A DNA stretch of 13,229 nt from PVC group bacterium (GTDB taxonomy: Bacteria > Verrucomicrobiota > Kiritimatiellia > SS1-B-03-39 > PXDE01), in contig PXDE01000195.1 of NCBI GenBank assembly GCA_003566475.1, positions 1 to 13,229 on the forward strand. The letters are read 5' to 3'. The translations under genes were made by a program, and so were the position numbers. The notes under the pieces are model-generated. The model was not told the origin of the DNA and did not search any database. It was given only the letters and a program-made list of their open reading frames with translations. This document shows, piece by piece, positions 1-5,547 of this stretch; the first letter of the stretch is position 1, and each line of letters starts with the position of its first letter.

Positions 1-595
1 CAAACGCGGCCGCATAGGCTGCGGCCAGCACCGCCGCCGCCTCCACCGCGTAGGACTCGTTGTGGGCCAGGCCCAGCGCGGCCGCCTCCTGGTAGGCGGA
101 TTCCGGATCGCCCGCGTTGACCGCGCCCACCGGCATGATCCACATGGCCACCCCGCAGTTCACGAGGTTCCCGATGCCCGCGCTCCGCGGCTCGGCATGG
201 TTGTACTCCAGCCGCCAGCGCGGGAACTTCTCGGGCACCCACAGCCGTTCGAAGATCGGCATGTCCTTTTGGTACTCGGGCACCCAGACCACCGTGCCGG
301 TCACCCGGGGCAGCAGGTGCTTCGCGTAGCCGTAGGCGTCGAGATGCCCGCCCGCCTCGGTATAGGCGCCGATCAGGGCCTCGGTCATCAGGGTGTCGTC
401 GGTGATGCGGCCGTTGCCCTTCCAGTAGTGGCTGACCCCGTCCCAGCCCTGGGGCGGGATGAAACGGGTGAAGTCCCAGTCCGCGAAGCGCTCCAGGATC
501 CGGGCCGGTCCCCAGCCCTCCACCGGCGCGCCCATGGCGTCCCCGATCGCCCCGCCCACCAGGGCGGCTTCCACGCGCGGATCGAACTGCGGCAT
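1..595 (-). CDS. ADP-ribosylglycohydrolase family protein (partial, C-terminus outside window)
   Basis: Reading the minus strand from ATG at 595-593 gives 198 residues without a stop before the window edge. Family members (ADPRH/DraG fold, usually about 300-350 residues) remove ADP-ribose from proteins or small molecules using two magnesium ions. Seen directly: GDAMGAP at residues 18-24, GRITDDTLM at 62-70 containing the metal-binding Thr-Asp-Asp, a GN-x-x-NCGVAM stretch near 142-151 at the place of the family GNG-x-x-M-R motif, and LAHNE near 177-181. The metal-binding Asp pair expected near the C-terminus lies outside the window. The start is supported by GGAG seven bases upstream of the ATG (608-603 on the minus strand). 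No signal peptide is visible, so it is probably cytoplasmic. No upstream partner shares its strand, so it appears to be transcribed alone or as the first gene of an operon leaving the window. The family is clear; the substrate cannot be told. Confidence 0.9.
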   Translation of the reverse strand, partial: MPQFDPRVEAALVGGAIGDAMGAPVEGWGPARILERFADWDFTRFIPPQGWDGVSHYWKGNGRITDDTLMTEALIGAYTEAGGHLDAYGYAKHLLPRVTGTVVWVPEYQKDMPIFERLWVPEKFPRWRLEYNHAEPRSAGIGNLVNCGVAMWIMPVGAVNAGDPESAYQEAAALGLAHNESYAVEAAAVLAAAYAAAF

Positions 596-705
596 ATGCG
601 CTCTCCAGGAAGTGGTGTGCAAACCTGGCAGCATAGCGTGGCCCAGCCGCACGGCCAGTCTTTGCTTGGGCGGCAGAGTTTGCGTTTGCGGCAAGGAGCG
701 CCCCA

Positions 706-803
706 TATGGGACCTATGCGACCCATGGGACGTATGGCACCCGTCTCTCGCGCAGACCACCTCAAGAGCCCTCATGCGTCCCATAAGTCCCATACGTCCC
801 ATG
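706..803. repeat. 9-nt tandem repeat in inverted arrangement
   Basis: Four consecutive 9-nt units of the form (T/C)ATGGGAC(C/G), with single substitutions, occupy 706-741 on the plus strand. Three units of the same consensus occupy 777-803 on the minus strand. About 35 bases separate the two blocks, so a transcript could fold into a long imperfect hairpin. In some frames this reads as Met-Gly-Pro/Arg repeats, which explains spurious open frames here. The function is unknown. It lies between the ADP-ribosylglycohydrolase start and the dispersed repeat beginning at 841. Confidence 0.7.
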
Positions 804-840
804 GCCCGACCGCCCCCAGGCCTCTGGCGATAGGGAGTTT

Positions 841-959
841 GGATGAGAGGATGGCCCTTCGGCTCCCTCTCGGTCGCTCAGGGCAAGGTGGATGGGTGGG
901 GGCACGGAGAGAAGACCTGCGCCTCCCCGTAGCCCCGTCCGCCAAGGACGGGGATGAGG
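841..959. repeat. Dispersed repeat R1, copy 1, with an 8-bp hairpin
   Basis: This stretch is closely similar to 1912-2039. Shared blocks include GGATGGCCCTTCG near the left end, GGTGGATGGGTGG in the middle, and CCCCGTAGCCCCGTCC at the right. The right end is a perfect hairpin at 933-953: arms CCCCGTCC and GGACGGGG around the loop GCCAA. Copy 2 carries a short insertion after GGTGGATGGGTGG. No open frame with coding character runs through it. It resembles a non-coding interspersed element rather than an insertion sequence, as no transposase or terminal repeats are visible. Confidence 0.75.
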
Positions 960-1037
960 ATGAACCGCGCGTGGGGTGAGCCCGCCAGGAGCTTCGCACG
1001 GTCCGGGCTCGGAACCGCGACATGCCCGCGAGGGTCC
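958..1037. repeat. Dispersed repeat R2, complete-looking copy
   Basis: Directly after R1 comes a segment whose left part (958-978, starting GGATGAACCGCGCG) recurs at 3626-3646 and whose right part (984-1037, containing CGGAACCGCGACATGCCCGC) recurs at 3504-3557. In the second location the two parts occur in the opposite order, about 70 bases apart. This copy therefore looks like the intact order, or the two locations are mosaics of smaller modules. No gene is visible. Confidence 0.65.
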
Positions 1038-1048
1038 ATACTTCGTGG

Positions 1049-1068
1049 GACGGGCGTCCTCGCCCGTC
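1049..1068. repeat. Perfect 7-bp hairpin
   Basis: Arms GACGGGC and GCCCGTC surround the six-base loop GTCCTC. The geometry (7-bp stem, 6-nt loop) is the same as that of the hairpins at 5698-5717, 5752-5771 and 5797-5816, although the stem sequences differ. There is no following T-tract, so it is not a standard intrinsic terminator. The remaining bases 1069-1195 hold nothing that I recognise. Confidence 0.55.
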
Positions 1069-1195
1069 TCCTGAGATGACCCGCGCCTGTTCCGGCCGCT
1101 GCCCGTGCGAAGCTCGGGATCCGGGAGGGGCCGGGCTCAGACCTGCGCGGCGACACGCGCTTGCGTGCGTGCGGATCTGGGGCCGCGACGGCCAC

Positions 1196-1224
1196 TTGAC
1201 CTTCGGGTGCGATGGGGCTATAAA
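1196..1224 (+). promoter_or_regulatory. Sigma70-type promoter of the toxin-antitoxin operon
   Basis: TTGACC at 1196-1201 and TATAAA at 1219-1224 are separated by exactly 17 bases, close to the sigma70 consensus in an otherwise GC-rich stretch. It lies 33 bases upstream of the antitoxin start codon, with no other gene in between. Confidence 0.75.
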
Positions 1225-1228
1225 CGGA

Positions 1229-1238
1229 CTGAATTCAG
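1229..1238. promoter_or_regulatory. Palindrome at the predicted transcription start; candidate operator
   Basis: CTGAATTCAG is a perfect 10-bp palindrome four bases downstream of the -10 hexamer, so it should overlap the transcription start. Phd/YefM antitoxins are known to repress their own promoters by binding palindromes in this position. The assignment as operator is an inference from position and symmetry. Confidence 0.5.
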
Positions 1239-1257
1239 ATCCAACCCGGGAGGCATC

Positions 1258-1539
1258 ATGCAGCTCCGCGAGCGAATCGTGCCCATCAGCGAAGCCAAAT
1301 CCCGGACGGCGGCCCTGGTCGAGGAGATCACCGCGTCCCGGACTCCGGTCGTCATCACCCAGAATGGCCGGGCCTGCGCGGTGATCGAGGATGTGCGGAC
1401 CTACGAGGAGACCCGGGAGAGCCTGGCCATGCTCAAGATCCTCGCCCTGAGCCAGGTGGCGGCACGGGAGGGGAAGGTGAAGCCGGCCCGGAAGGCGTTC
1501 CGTGACGCCAAAGCGCGGGCCCGCGCCTCCCGGCCGTGA
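1258..1539 (+). CDS. Type II toxin-antitoxin antitoxin, Phd/YefM family
   Basis: This 93-residue protein has the Phd/YefM layout. The N-terminal half (MQLRERIVPISEAKSRTAAL) has the SEAK/R-type helix, followed by PVVITQNGRACAVI at residues 30-43 and the conserved Tyr at 49, matching the family pattern P-x-x-I-T-x-x-G-x-x-x-A-V-L. The C-terminal half (about 60-93) is basic and probably forms the toxin-wrapping region. The ATG at 1258 is chosen because GGGAGG lies four bases upstream and the family match begins there; an in-frame extension back to 1105 would read through the promoter and has no family similarity. It overlaps the toxin gene by four bases, so the two are translationally coupled. 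It should neutralise the toxin and repress the operon through its N-terminal DNA-binding fold. Confidence 0.92.
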   Translation: MQLRERIVPISEAKSRTAALVEEITASRTPVVITQNGRACAVIEDVRTYEETRESLAMLKILALSQVAAREGKVKPARKAFRDAKARARASRP

Positions 1540-1862
1540 GACCCGCCCGAGCGTGGCTCACCGAAGAGGCGGAACGCGACCTGGCGGACATCTGGACCTA
1601 TGTGGCCGATGTGGATGGTCCCGAGCGAGCCGACGACCTCCTGGACGGCATCGAGGCGACCTGCGGGACCGTGGCCCGGACACCCGGGATGGGGCATGTC
1701 CCTCCGGAGCTGGAGCGGGTGGGGGTAACCCACTACCGGGAGTTTCGTCACAAGCCCTACCGGATTCTCTACGAAACCGAACCCGCGCGCACCGTGGTCC
1801 ATGCGATTCTGGACGGCCGCCGGGATCTGGCGTCCCTGCTTCAGCGTCGGCTCCTGCGCTAG
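1536..1862 (+). CDS. Type II toxin-antitoxin toxin, RelE/ParE family
   Basis: The gene starts with GTG at 1536, overlapping the antitoxin stop as GTGA, and encodes 108 residues. The pattern is that of RelE/ParE toxins: an N-terminal strand and helix (TEEAERDLADIWTYVADVDG, with the ERDL-x-x-I-W segment), a helix of the RADDLLDGIE type, the central strand THYREFRHKPYRILYE at about 65-80, and the terminal VVHAILDGRRDLASLLQRRL at about 87-106. Members either cleave ribosome-bound mRNA (RelE) or inhibit gyrase (ParE). The DGRRD ending is common in the ParE-like branch, but the target cannot be decided from sequence alone. Operon position behind a Phd/YefM antitoxin is standard. No frameshift or missing segment is seen, so the pair looks intact. 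Confidence 0.92.
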   Translation: MRPARAWLTEEAERDLADIWTYVADVDGPERADDLLDGIEATCGTVARTPGMGHVPPELERVGVTHYREFRHKPYRILYETEPARTVVHAILDGRRDLASLLQRRLLR

Positions 1863-1911
1863 GGCGTGCCGCGGTCCAGATCGGCGTGCCGCCGCGCGAC
1901 GGTCGATGAAC

Positions 1912-2039
1912 GGATGAGTGGATGGCCCTTCGACTCGCGCTCGGTGGCTCTGGGCTAGGTGGATGGGTGGATGGGAGGGGGGCACGGGGAGAAGGCCTGC
2001 GCATCCCCGTAGCCCCGTCCGCCAAGGACGGGGATGAGA
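1912..2039. repeat. Dispersed repeat R1, copy 2, with an 8-bp hairpin
   Basis: This is the second copy of the repeat at 841-959, in the same orientation. It ends with an identical hairpin at 2013-2033 (CCCCGTCC, loop GCCAA, GGACGGGG). The hairpin region is identical over more than 20 bases between copies, whereas the left half has diverged. It begins about 50 bases after the toxin stop codon. The following bases 2040-2139 show no gene or recognised element. Confidence 0.75.
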
Positions 2040-2139
2040 AGGAGCTGAATACGGAAGGCCTCCGGACCTCCCTCTTGTAGCGGCCGTTCGACCGAGTCCG
2101 CGCGGGAGAACGGCTCCGGGCCGGGGACGGGGGAGGGAC

Positions 2140-2157
2140 GGCGCCGTAGCCGCGCCC
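2140..2157. repeat. CGTAGC-containing short repeat, copy 1
   Basis: GGCGCCGTAGCCGCGCCC is found here and again, identically, at 3592-3609. It can form a short stem (GGCGC with GCGCC) around a loop containing CGTAGC. The same CGTAGC core precedes the hairpins at 933, 2013 and 5698 and occurs at 5613-5618, so it looks like a module of one repeat family. Confidence 0.5.
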
Positions 2158-2201
2158 GGTCTTCCCGAGCTTCGTCGAGGGGCCAAGGGCGCGGATTATA
2201 C

Positions 2202-2231
2202 TTGACAATGTAATTCTCAGTATTACATTAT
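2202..2231 (+). promoter_or_regulatory. Promoter with overlapping palindromic operator, probably leaderless
   Basis: TTGACA at 2202-2207 is a perfect -35 hexamer; CATTAT at 2226-2231 fits a -10 with an 18-base spacer. Between and across them lies a 23-bp palindrome at 2207-2229: arms AATGTAAT and ATTACATT, with the seven central bases also symmetrical except for one pair. Transcription would start at about 2237-2239, which is the start codon of the ATPase gene, and no ribosome binding site is visible upstream, so the mRNA is probably leaderless. The AT-rich promoter stands out from its GC-rich surroundings. A repressor bound to the palindrome would block RNA polymerase; the regulator is unknown. 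Confidence 0.65.
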
Positions 2232-2236
2232 CGTGC

Positions 2237-3490
2237 ATGATCTACCATCCCCGTCATATTGAGCACCGTCTTAACCAGTATGTGGACGCCTTTCCCTGTG
2301 TGGTGGTCACGGGACCGCGTCAGGTCGGGAAGAGCACGGTGATCGACCGGTGCCTGGGCCAGCGCATGCGGAGTTTCACCTTTGACCCGGTGCAGGATCT
2401 TCACGGGGAGAAGGCGGACCCCGACCTGTTTCTCCGGAACCATCCGCCCCCGCTGATTCTCGACGAGATTCAATACGCACCGGACCTGGTGGCAGCGGTC
2501 AAGAGGCGGGTGGATCGGCACCGGGAACCGGGACAGTTCGTGCTGACCGGCTCCCACCAGTGGCAGGTGATGCGGCGGCTGTCCGAGTCGCTGGCCGGCC
2601 GGGCGGCCGTCATGGAACTCGGCGGGTTCACGTTGTCCGAGCGGTCCGACGATCCGGCCATGGCCTGGCTTCCCCGCTGGCTCGACGCGGCCGTCCGCTC
2701 CCCCGGGGAGGCGGCGGACCTGCTCGCCTCGGGGGCGCCTCGGGAGTTCTCGCCGGCCGAATGCATCTGGCGAGGCTCCTTCCCGGAGCCGTGCCGACTC
2801 CCGCTGGCCGTGGTCCCCGGCTGGATGCGGGGTTACGTGGCCACGTACATCCAGCGGGACGTCCGTATGCAGCAGGAGGTCCGGGACGAGGAGCAGTTCG
2901 GTCGGTTCCTGGCCCTTTGCGCGGCCCTGACCGCCCAGGAGGTCAACCAGCGTCAGCTCGGTCGGGACATGGGAGCGACCGCGCCGACCGCCCGCCGGTG
3001 GCTGGACGTGCTCAAGGCGGGCGGGCAGTGGATCGAGATCCCCGCGTTCTCGCGCAACCTGCCCCAGCGGGTCAGCCGCGCCCCCAAAGGCTACTTCGCC
3101 GACACCGGACTGGCCTGCCACCTTCAGCGCCTGCCCTCCCCCGAGGCGGTCTCCGGATCGCCGGGCTTCGGCGCCCTGTTCGAGACCTTCGCGGTGACCG
3201 ACCTGCTCCGGCAGTGCGCCGTCCTCGACACCGAGCCGGGTTTGCACCATTTCCGTAAGCACAGCGGAGCCGAAGTGGATCTGGTGCTGGAATACGGGGG
3301 GCGGCTGTTTCCGGTCGAGATCAAGGCCTCGGCCCAGGCCCGGCCCGCCGACGCCCGGGGCATCCGGGCCTTTCAGGAGGCCCTAGGCCCCGCCTGCGGC
3401 GACGGACTGGTGGTCTACGCGGGCGGGAGCTGCCATCGCCTGGATCCGAGAGTCCAGGCGGTGCCGTTGGGATGGCGGGTGGCCCCGTAA
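2237..3490 (+). CDS. AAA ATPase with DUF4143 and C-terminal nuclease-like motif
   Basis: The 417-residue protein matches the large family of AAA_14/DUF4143 ATPases. Visible features in order: Walker A GPRQVGKST at residues 26-34; Walker B LILDEIQ at 73-79 with Asp76-Glu77; the sensor-like FVLTGSHQ at 101-108 followed by the LSESLAGR segment; the family motif YIQRDVR at 204-210; a winged-helix-like part at about 235-285 (LGRDMGATAPTARRWLDVL); YFADTGLACHL at 286-296; and a C-terminal GAEVDLVLEYGG...FPVEIKAS segment with Glu346, Asp348, Glu361 and Lys363 spaced like a PD-(D/E)xK nuclease core. Length and order are typical and no key residue is missing. These proteins are widespread in accessory DNA, but their cellular role is poorly known. 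The gene stands alone, flanked by repeats, with its own palindrome-covered promoter. The start codon at 2237 has no ribosome binding site but begins exactly where the family N-terminus (M-I-x-R/H-x-x-H/Y-I) begins. Confidence 0.92.
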   Translation: MIYHPRHIEHRLNQYVDAFPCVVVTGPRQVGKSTVIDRCLGQRMRSFTFDPVQDLHGEKADPDLFLRNHPPPLILDEIQYAPDLVAAVKRRVDRHREPGQFVLTGSHQWQVMRRLSESLAGRAAVMELGGFTLSERSDDPAMAWLPRWLDAAVRSPGEAADLLASGAPREFSPAECIWRGSFPEPCRLPLAVVPGWMRGYVATYIQRDVRMQQEVRDEEQFGRFLALCAALTAQEVNQRQLGRDMGATAPTARRWLDVLKAGGQWIEIPAFSRNLPQRVSRAPKGYFADTGLACHLQRLPSPEAVSGSPGFGALFETFAVTDLLRQCAVLDTEPGLHHFRKHSGAEVDLVLEYGGRLFPVEIKASAQARPADARGIRAFQEALGPACGDGLVVYAGGSCHRLDPRVQAVPLGWRVAP

Positions 3491-3503
3491 TCGGCCTGCG
3501 TCC

Positions 3504-3672
3504 GGCAGGAGCATGGCACGGTCCGGGCACGGAACCGCGACATGCCCGCGAACGTCCAAACGCTTGGCGCGTCCAGCTATGTCGCGGCGCGGGCGCCGTA
3601 GCCGCGCCCACCAGGGCGTGGACAAGGATGAACCGCGCGTGGGGTGCGCCTGGCAGAAGCTTCGCGCGTTCC
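3504..3672. repeat. Mosaic of dispersed repeat fragments
   Basis: Beginning shortly after the ATPase stop, 3504-3557 repeats the right part of R2 (984-1037). It is followed by a degenerate hairpin at 3557-3577 containing ACGCTTGGCGCGTCCAGCTA (3560-3579), which recurs with one substitution at 5574-5593. Next comes the CGTAGC module at 3592-3609 (identical to 2140-2157), then 3626-3646, which repeats the left part of R2 (958-978). The order of the R2 halves is reversed relative to the copy at 958-1037. No coding character is seen. Confidence 0.65.
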
Positions 3673-3707
3673 AGTCCACGGCCCGCATCGCTCCGCGATC
3701 ATCCGAG

Positions 3708-3746
3708 CACTCCGCGCCCCGCATTACGGGGACAGATCGCGGAGTG
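3708..3746. other. Nested stem-loop, function unknown
   Basis: An outer 9-bp stem is formed by CACTCCGCG (3708-3716) and CGCGGAGTG (3738-3746). Directly inside is a 5-bp stem, CCCCG (3717-3721) and CGGGG (3727-3731), with loop CATTA. The six bases ACAGAT (3732-3737) form a one-sided bulge. It lies about 155 bases upstream of the FtsH-like gene and has no T-tract after it. It could be a remnant of a repeat element, a structured leader or a small RNA. Around it, 3673-3860 holds nothing else that I recognise. Confidence 0.45.
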
Positions 3747-3869
3747 GGCGCCGAAGCCGTCATTGCCGCCCACCGTGTTTCGTGGCATGATGATGTCATG
3801 AAGGACCGGCCAGCACCCGGTTCAACGCTGGCCACGCCTGCCCGCCCACATGCGAAACCACGCTGGAAG

Positions 3870-3875
3870 TAGAAT
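3870..3875 (+). promoter_or_regulatory. Possible -10 element upstream of the FtsH-like gene
   Basis: TAGAAT matches the TATAAT consensus at five of six positions and lies 25 bases before the start codon at 3901. No convincing -35 hexamer is seen 16-18 bases upstream, so the assignment is weak. Confidence 0.3.
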
Positions 3876-3900
3876 GGGTGGCGCAAAGGAAGGAGCTCGG

Positions 3901-4374
3901 ATGAAGACGGTACTTCTGCTCTTGGGTATATCCTCCCTAGCGGCCCCGATCGCCGCACGTGAAGGGCGGTACCTCACGTACGACGACTTCGTTCGGCAAG
4001 TTGAGGCGGGGAACATCCAGTCCGTCACCTTAGACAAGTTTTCGACCATCACGGGAATACAGGTCGTCGACGGCACGACAAATTCGTTTCAGTCGCATGG
4101 GGACACGGGCTCTGCGAATGACCCGCTGCTTGCGCAGCTCCTGAAAGAACACGGTGTGGCGCTCTCCATTCGGGACCGATCGGATCCGAACTTCACGATA
4201 CCCATACTTTCCTCCATTTTGTTCATGGGTACTCCAATTGCCATCCTAGTCTTCCTCATCGTCATCACCATCAAGCTCAACAAGGTCCTGGCCAATCAGC
4301 GGAGCCACCAACCAACGCCGGGACCCTATCCCGGGGAGGCCGTTGACGGTCGGCCTGCGAAGACTCAGGAGTGA
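3901..4374 (+). CDS. Small membrane protein resembling the FtsH N-terminal (periplasmic) region alone
   Basis: The 157-residue protein begins with a hydrophobic signal or anchor segment (residues 1-19, KTVLLLLGISSLAAPIAA). Residues 24-90 follow the FtsH extracellular-domain pattern: YDDFVRQVEAGNIQSVTL, then a strand with TGIQVVDG, then NDPLLAQLLKEHGVALSI. A strongly hydrophobic segment at about 98-124 (FTIPILSSILFMGTPIAILVF and on) matches the second FtsH membrane helix. The protein then ends after a short polar tail with no AAA ATPase or zinc-protease domain, which in FtsH follow this helix. The next bases are non-coding and frame changes do not restore an ATPase, so this is not a simple frameshift. 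ATG 3901 is chosen for AAGGAG five bases upstream. By hand count GC over 3901-4320 is about 56 percent, well below its neighbours. A role as an FtsH-interacting or decoy subunit is conceivable but unproven. Confidence 0.75.
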   Translation: MKTVLLLLGISSLAAPIAAREGRYLTYDDFVRQVEAGNIQSVTLDKFSTITGIQVVDGTTNSFQSHGDTGSANDPLLAQLLKEHGVALSIRDRSDPNFTIPILSSILFMGTPIAILVFLIVITIKLNKVLANQRSHQPTPGPYPGEAVDGRPAKTQE

Positions 4375-4476
4375 CGACAAGCCGCCCACACGGGAGATCC
4401 CATGGCAACAGGTGCAAGCCTTACCAGCAGGAGCGAGCGTTCGCTGAGTCTCCGCATTCACGAAAGGAGGCTGACG

Positions 4477-5007
4477 ATGCCCACAAACTGGCCCCTGATC
4501 CGCAAGGTCATGAACGGAACCATCAATGCCTGCGAGGCGGTGGAGAAGCTCAACCCGGACCTGTTCAGCGAGGAATACGAGGCGCGGTCCGACTATCAGG
4601 ATGACGTCAGCGTCGGCGATTTCCTGAACCGGTTCTGGCAGGTTCCCGAGGGAGCGGCCCGCGATATCGTCAGGCTGCGTTCCCTGATGGGCGCGGACCA
4701 GAAACACCCCCCGGAGATCGCCCGAGCCCTGGTGAATGCCGCGGTCGCGTGCGCCGAAGCGATCGGGCTGCCGGAGGAAGCGGCGGCCGCCGAGACCCCG
4801 GACTTCGAGGCCCACTGCGGTTCCGGCGGCCACTCCGTGCAAGGCCTCCTCACCGGAATCCCGAAGATCCAGAACGGATGGATGCTTCGGGGCATCACCA
4901 AGGCTTTGGAGGAGCACCGCGGGAAGCAGGGCGCGCTATCACCCAACCAGGATCCGCACGAAACCGCCGGGATCCGCTCGGGCGCGTCCCCTGAGGGCGG
5001 TCGTTAG
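4477..5007 (+). CDS. Hypothetical protein, 176 residues
   Basis: I do not recognise this protein. The start at 4477 is set by a near-ideal AAAGGAGG six bases upstream (4463-4470); an in-frame ATG at 4402 lacks such a site and would read through it. The sequence begins MPTNWPLIRKVMNGTINACE and looks mostly helical and soluble: an acidic segment at about 25-45, an Ala/Glu-rich helix at about 87-108 (LVNAAVACAEAIGLPEEAAAAE), then HCGSGGHSVQGLLTGIPKIQ with two His and one Cys, and a polar, probably disordered tail after residue 148. No signal peptide or membrane segment is visible. It lies 102 bases after the FtsH-like gene and 12 bases before the DUF6584-like gene, so it is almost certainly co-transcribed with the latter. 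Strong translation signals and an uninterrupted frame argue that it is real. Confidence 0.75.
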   Translation: MPTNWPLIRKVMNGTINACEAVEKLNPDLFSEEYEARSDYQDDVSVGDFLNRFWQVPEGAARDIVRLRSLMGADQKHPPEIARALVNAAVACAEAIGLPEEAAAAETPDFEAHCGSGGHSVQGLLTGIPKIQNGWMLRGITKALEEHRGKQGALSPNQDPHETAGIRSGASPEGGR

Positions 5008-5019
5008 CGAAGGAGATGC

Positions 5020-5547
5020 ATGTCGAAGCAGACCACTCTCCGGCGCGTCCGCGATGACATCCAGCGGGGCTACCTCGGTACGGCCCGAGACCGGCTTCAT
5101 GGCCTGGTGGCATCCTATCCGGACGATCTGTCGCTTCGACCCCGGCTTGCCGAAGTTTACTGGCAGCTTCGGCATCCTGGCATGGCCGGGCTGTACTGGT
5201 TTCTGGACCCGAAGCGGAATGACGACATCCGGACCGCCATCGCGGAGTTCGAGCGAGCATGCGGCGGCGACCCTTGGATCATGCTCACCCGCCTCAAGCT
5301 CCGGGCGAATCCAGACCAGATGCCGGACGGATTTGCCAAGGAGCAGATTCTTCAGCTTCACGACCACTGCCTGAGGAAGTACAAGCGTGTACCCCAGTTC
5401 CCGGCTGGACGCGGCCCCGACAGAGGCGAGAAGAAGCCAAACGGATTCAAGGACTCCGCTGCCGCTCTTGGATGCGGTTTGGTGGTGGCCGGCATCCTGT
5501 TTCTACTCGTGGCAGGGGTTTTCCAGGTGGTGACCTGGTTCAGATGA
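5020..5547 (+). CDS. DUF6584-like protein with a C-terminal membrane segment
   Basis: The 175-residue protein follows the pattern I associate with DUF6584: TTLRRVRDDIQRGYLGTARDRLHGLVASYPDDLSLRPRLAEVYWQL at residues 5-50, then HPGMAGLYWFLD, then a helix ending FERACGGDPW at about 77-86. The first half resembles a single tetratricopeptide-like helical hairpin. Family function is unknown; some members occur near immunity-type genes. Here the conserved part is followed by a basic linker (about 115-145, RKYKRVPQFPAGRGPDRGEKK) and a hydrophobic C-terminal segment at about 151-170 (GCGLVVAGILFLLVAGVFQV), so the protein is probably anchored in the membrane with its helical part in the cytoplasm. ATG 5020 is supported by AAGGAG four bases upstream, and the gene follows the 176-residue protein by 12 bases. 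The family name is from memory of the sequence pattern, not from a search. Confidence 0.7.
   Translation: MSKQTTLRRVRDDIQRGYLGTARDRLHGLVASYPDDLSLRPRLAEVYWQLRHPGMAGLYWFLDPKRNDDIRTAIAEFERACGGDPWIMLTRLKLRANPDQMPDGFAKEQILQLHDHCLRKYKRVPQFPAGRGPDRGEKKPNGFKDSAAALGCGLVVAGILFLLVAGVFQVVTWFR

Noticed and set aside
388..765. Minus-strand frame beginning with a Met-Gly-Arg-Ile-Gly-type repeat
   Set aside because: The repeat comes from the 9-nt tandem units; the rest is out of frame with the ADP-ribosylglycohydrolase on the same strand.
62..979. Open plus-strand frame of 305 codons
   Set aside because: It is antisense to the ADP-ribosylglycohydrolase and then runs through the 9-nt repeats and R1, so it is not a gene.
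1105..1257. N-terminal extension of the antitoxin
   Set aside because: It would span the promoter at 1196-1224 and the palindrome; the Phd/YefM pattern starts at 1258.
841..2039. Possible composite transposon bounded by the two R1 copies around the toxin-antitoxin pair
   Set aside because: There is no transposase, no terminal inverted repeats and no recognisable target duplication; the copies are short, non-coding and diverged.
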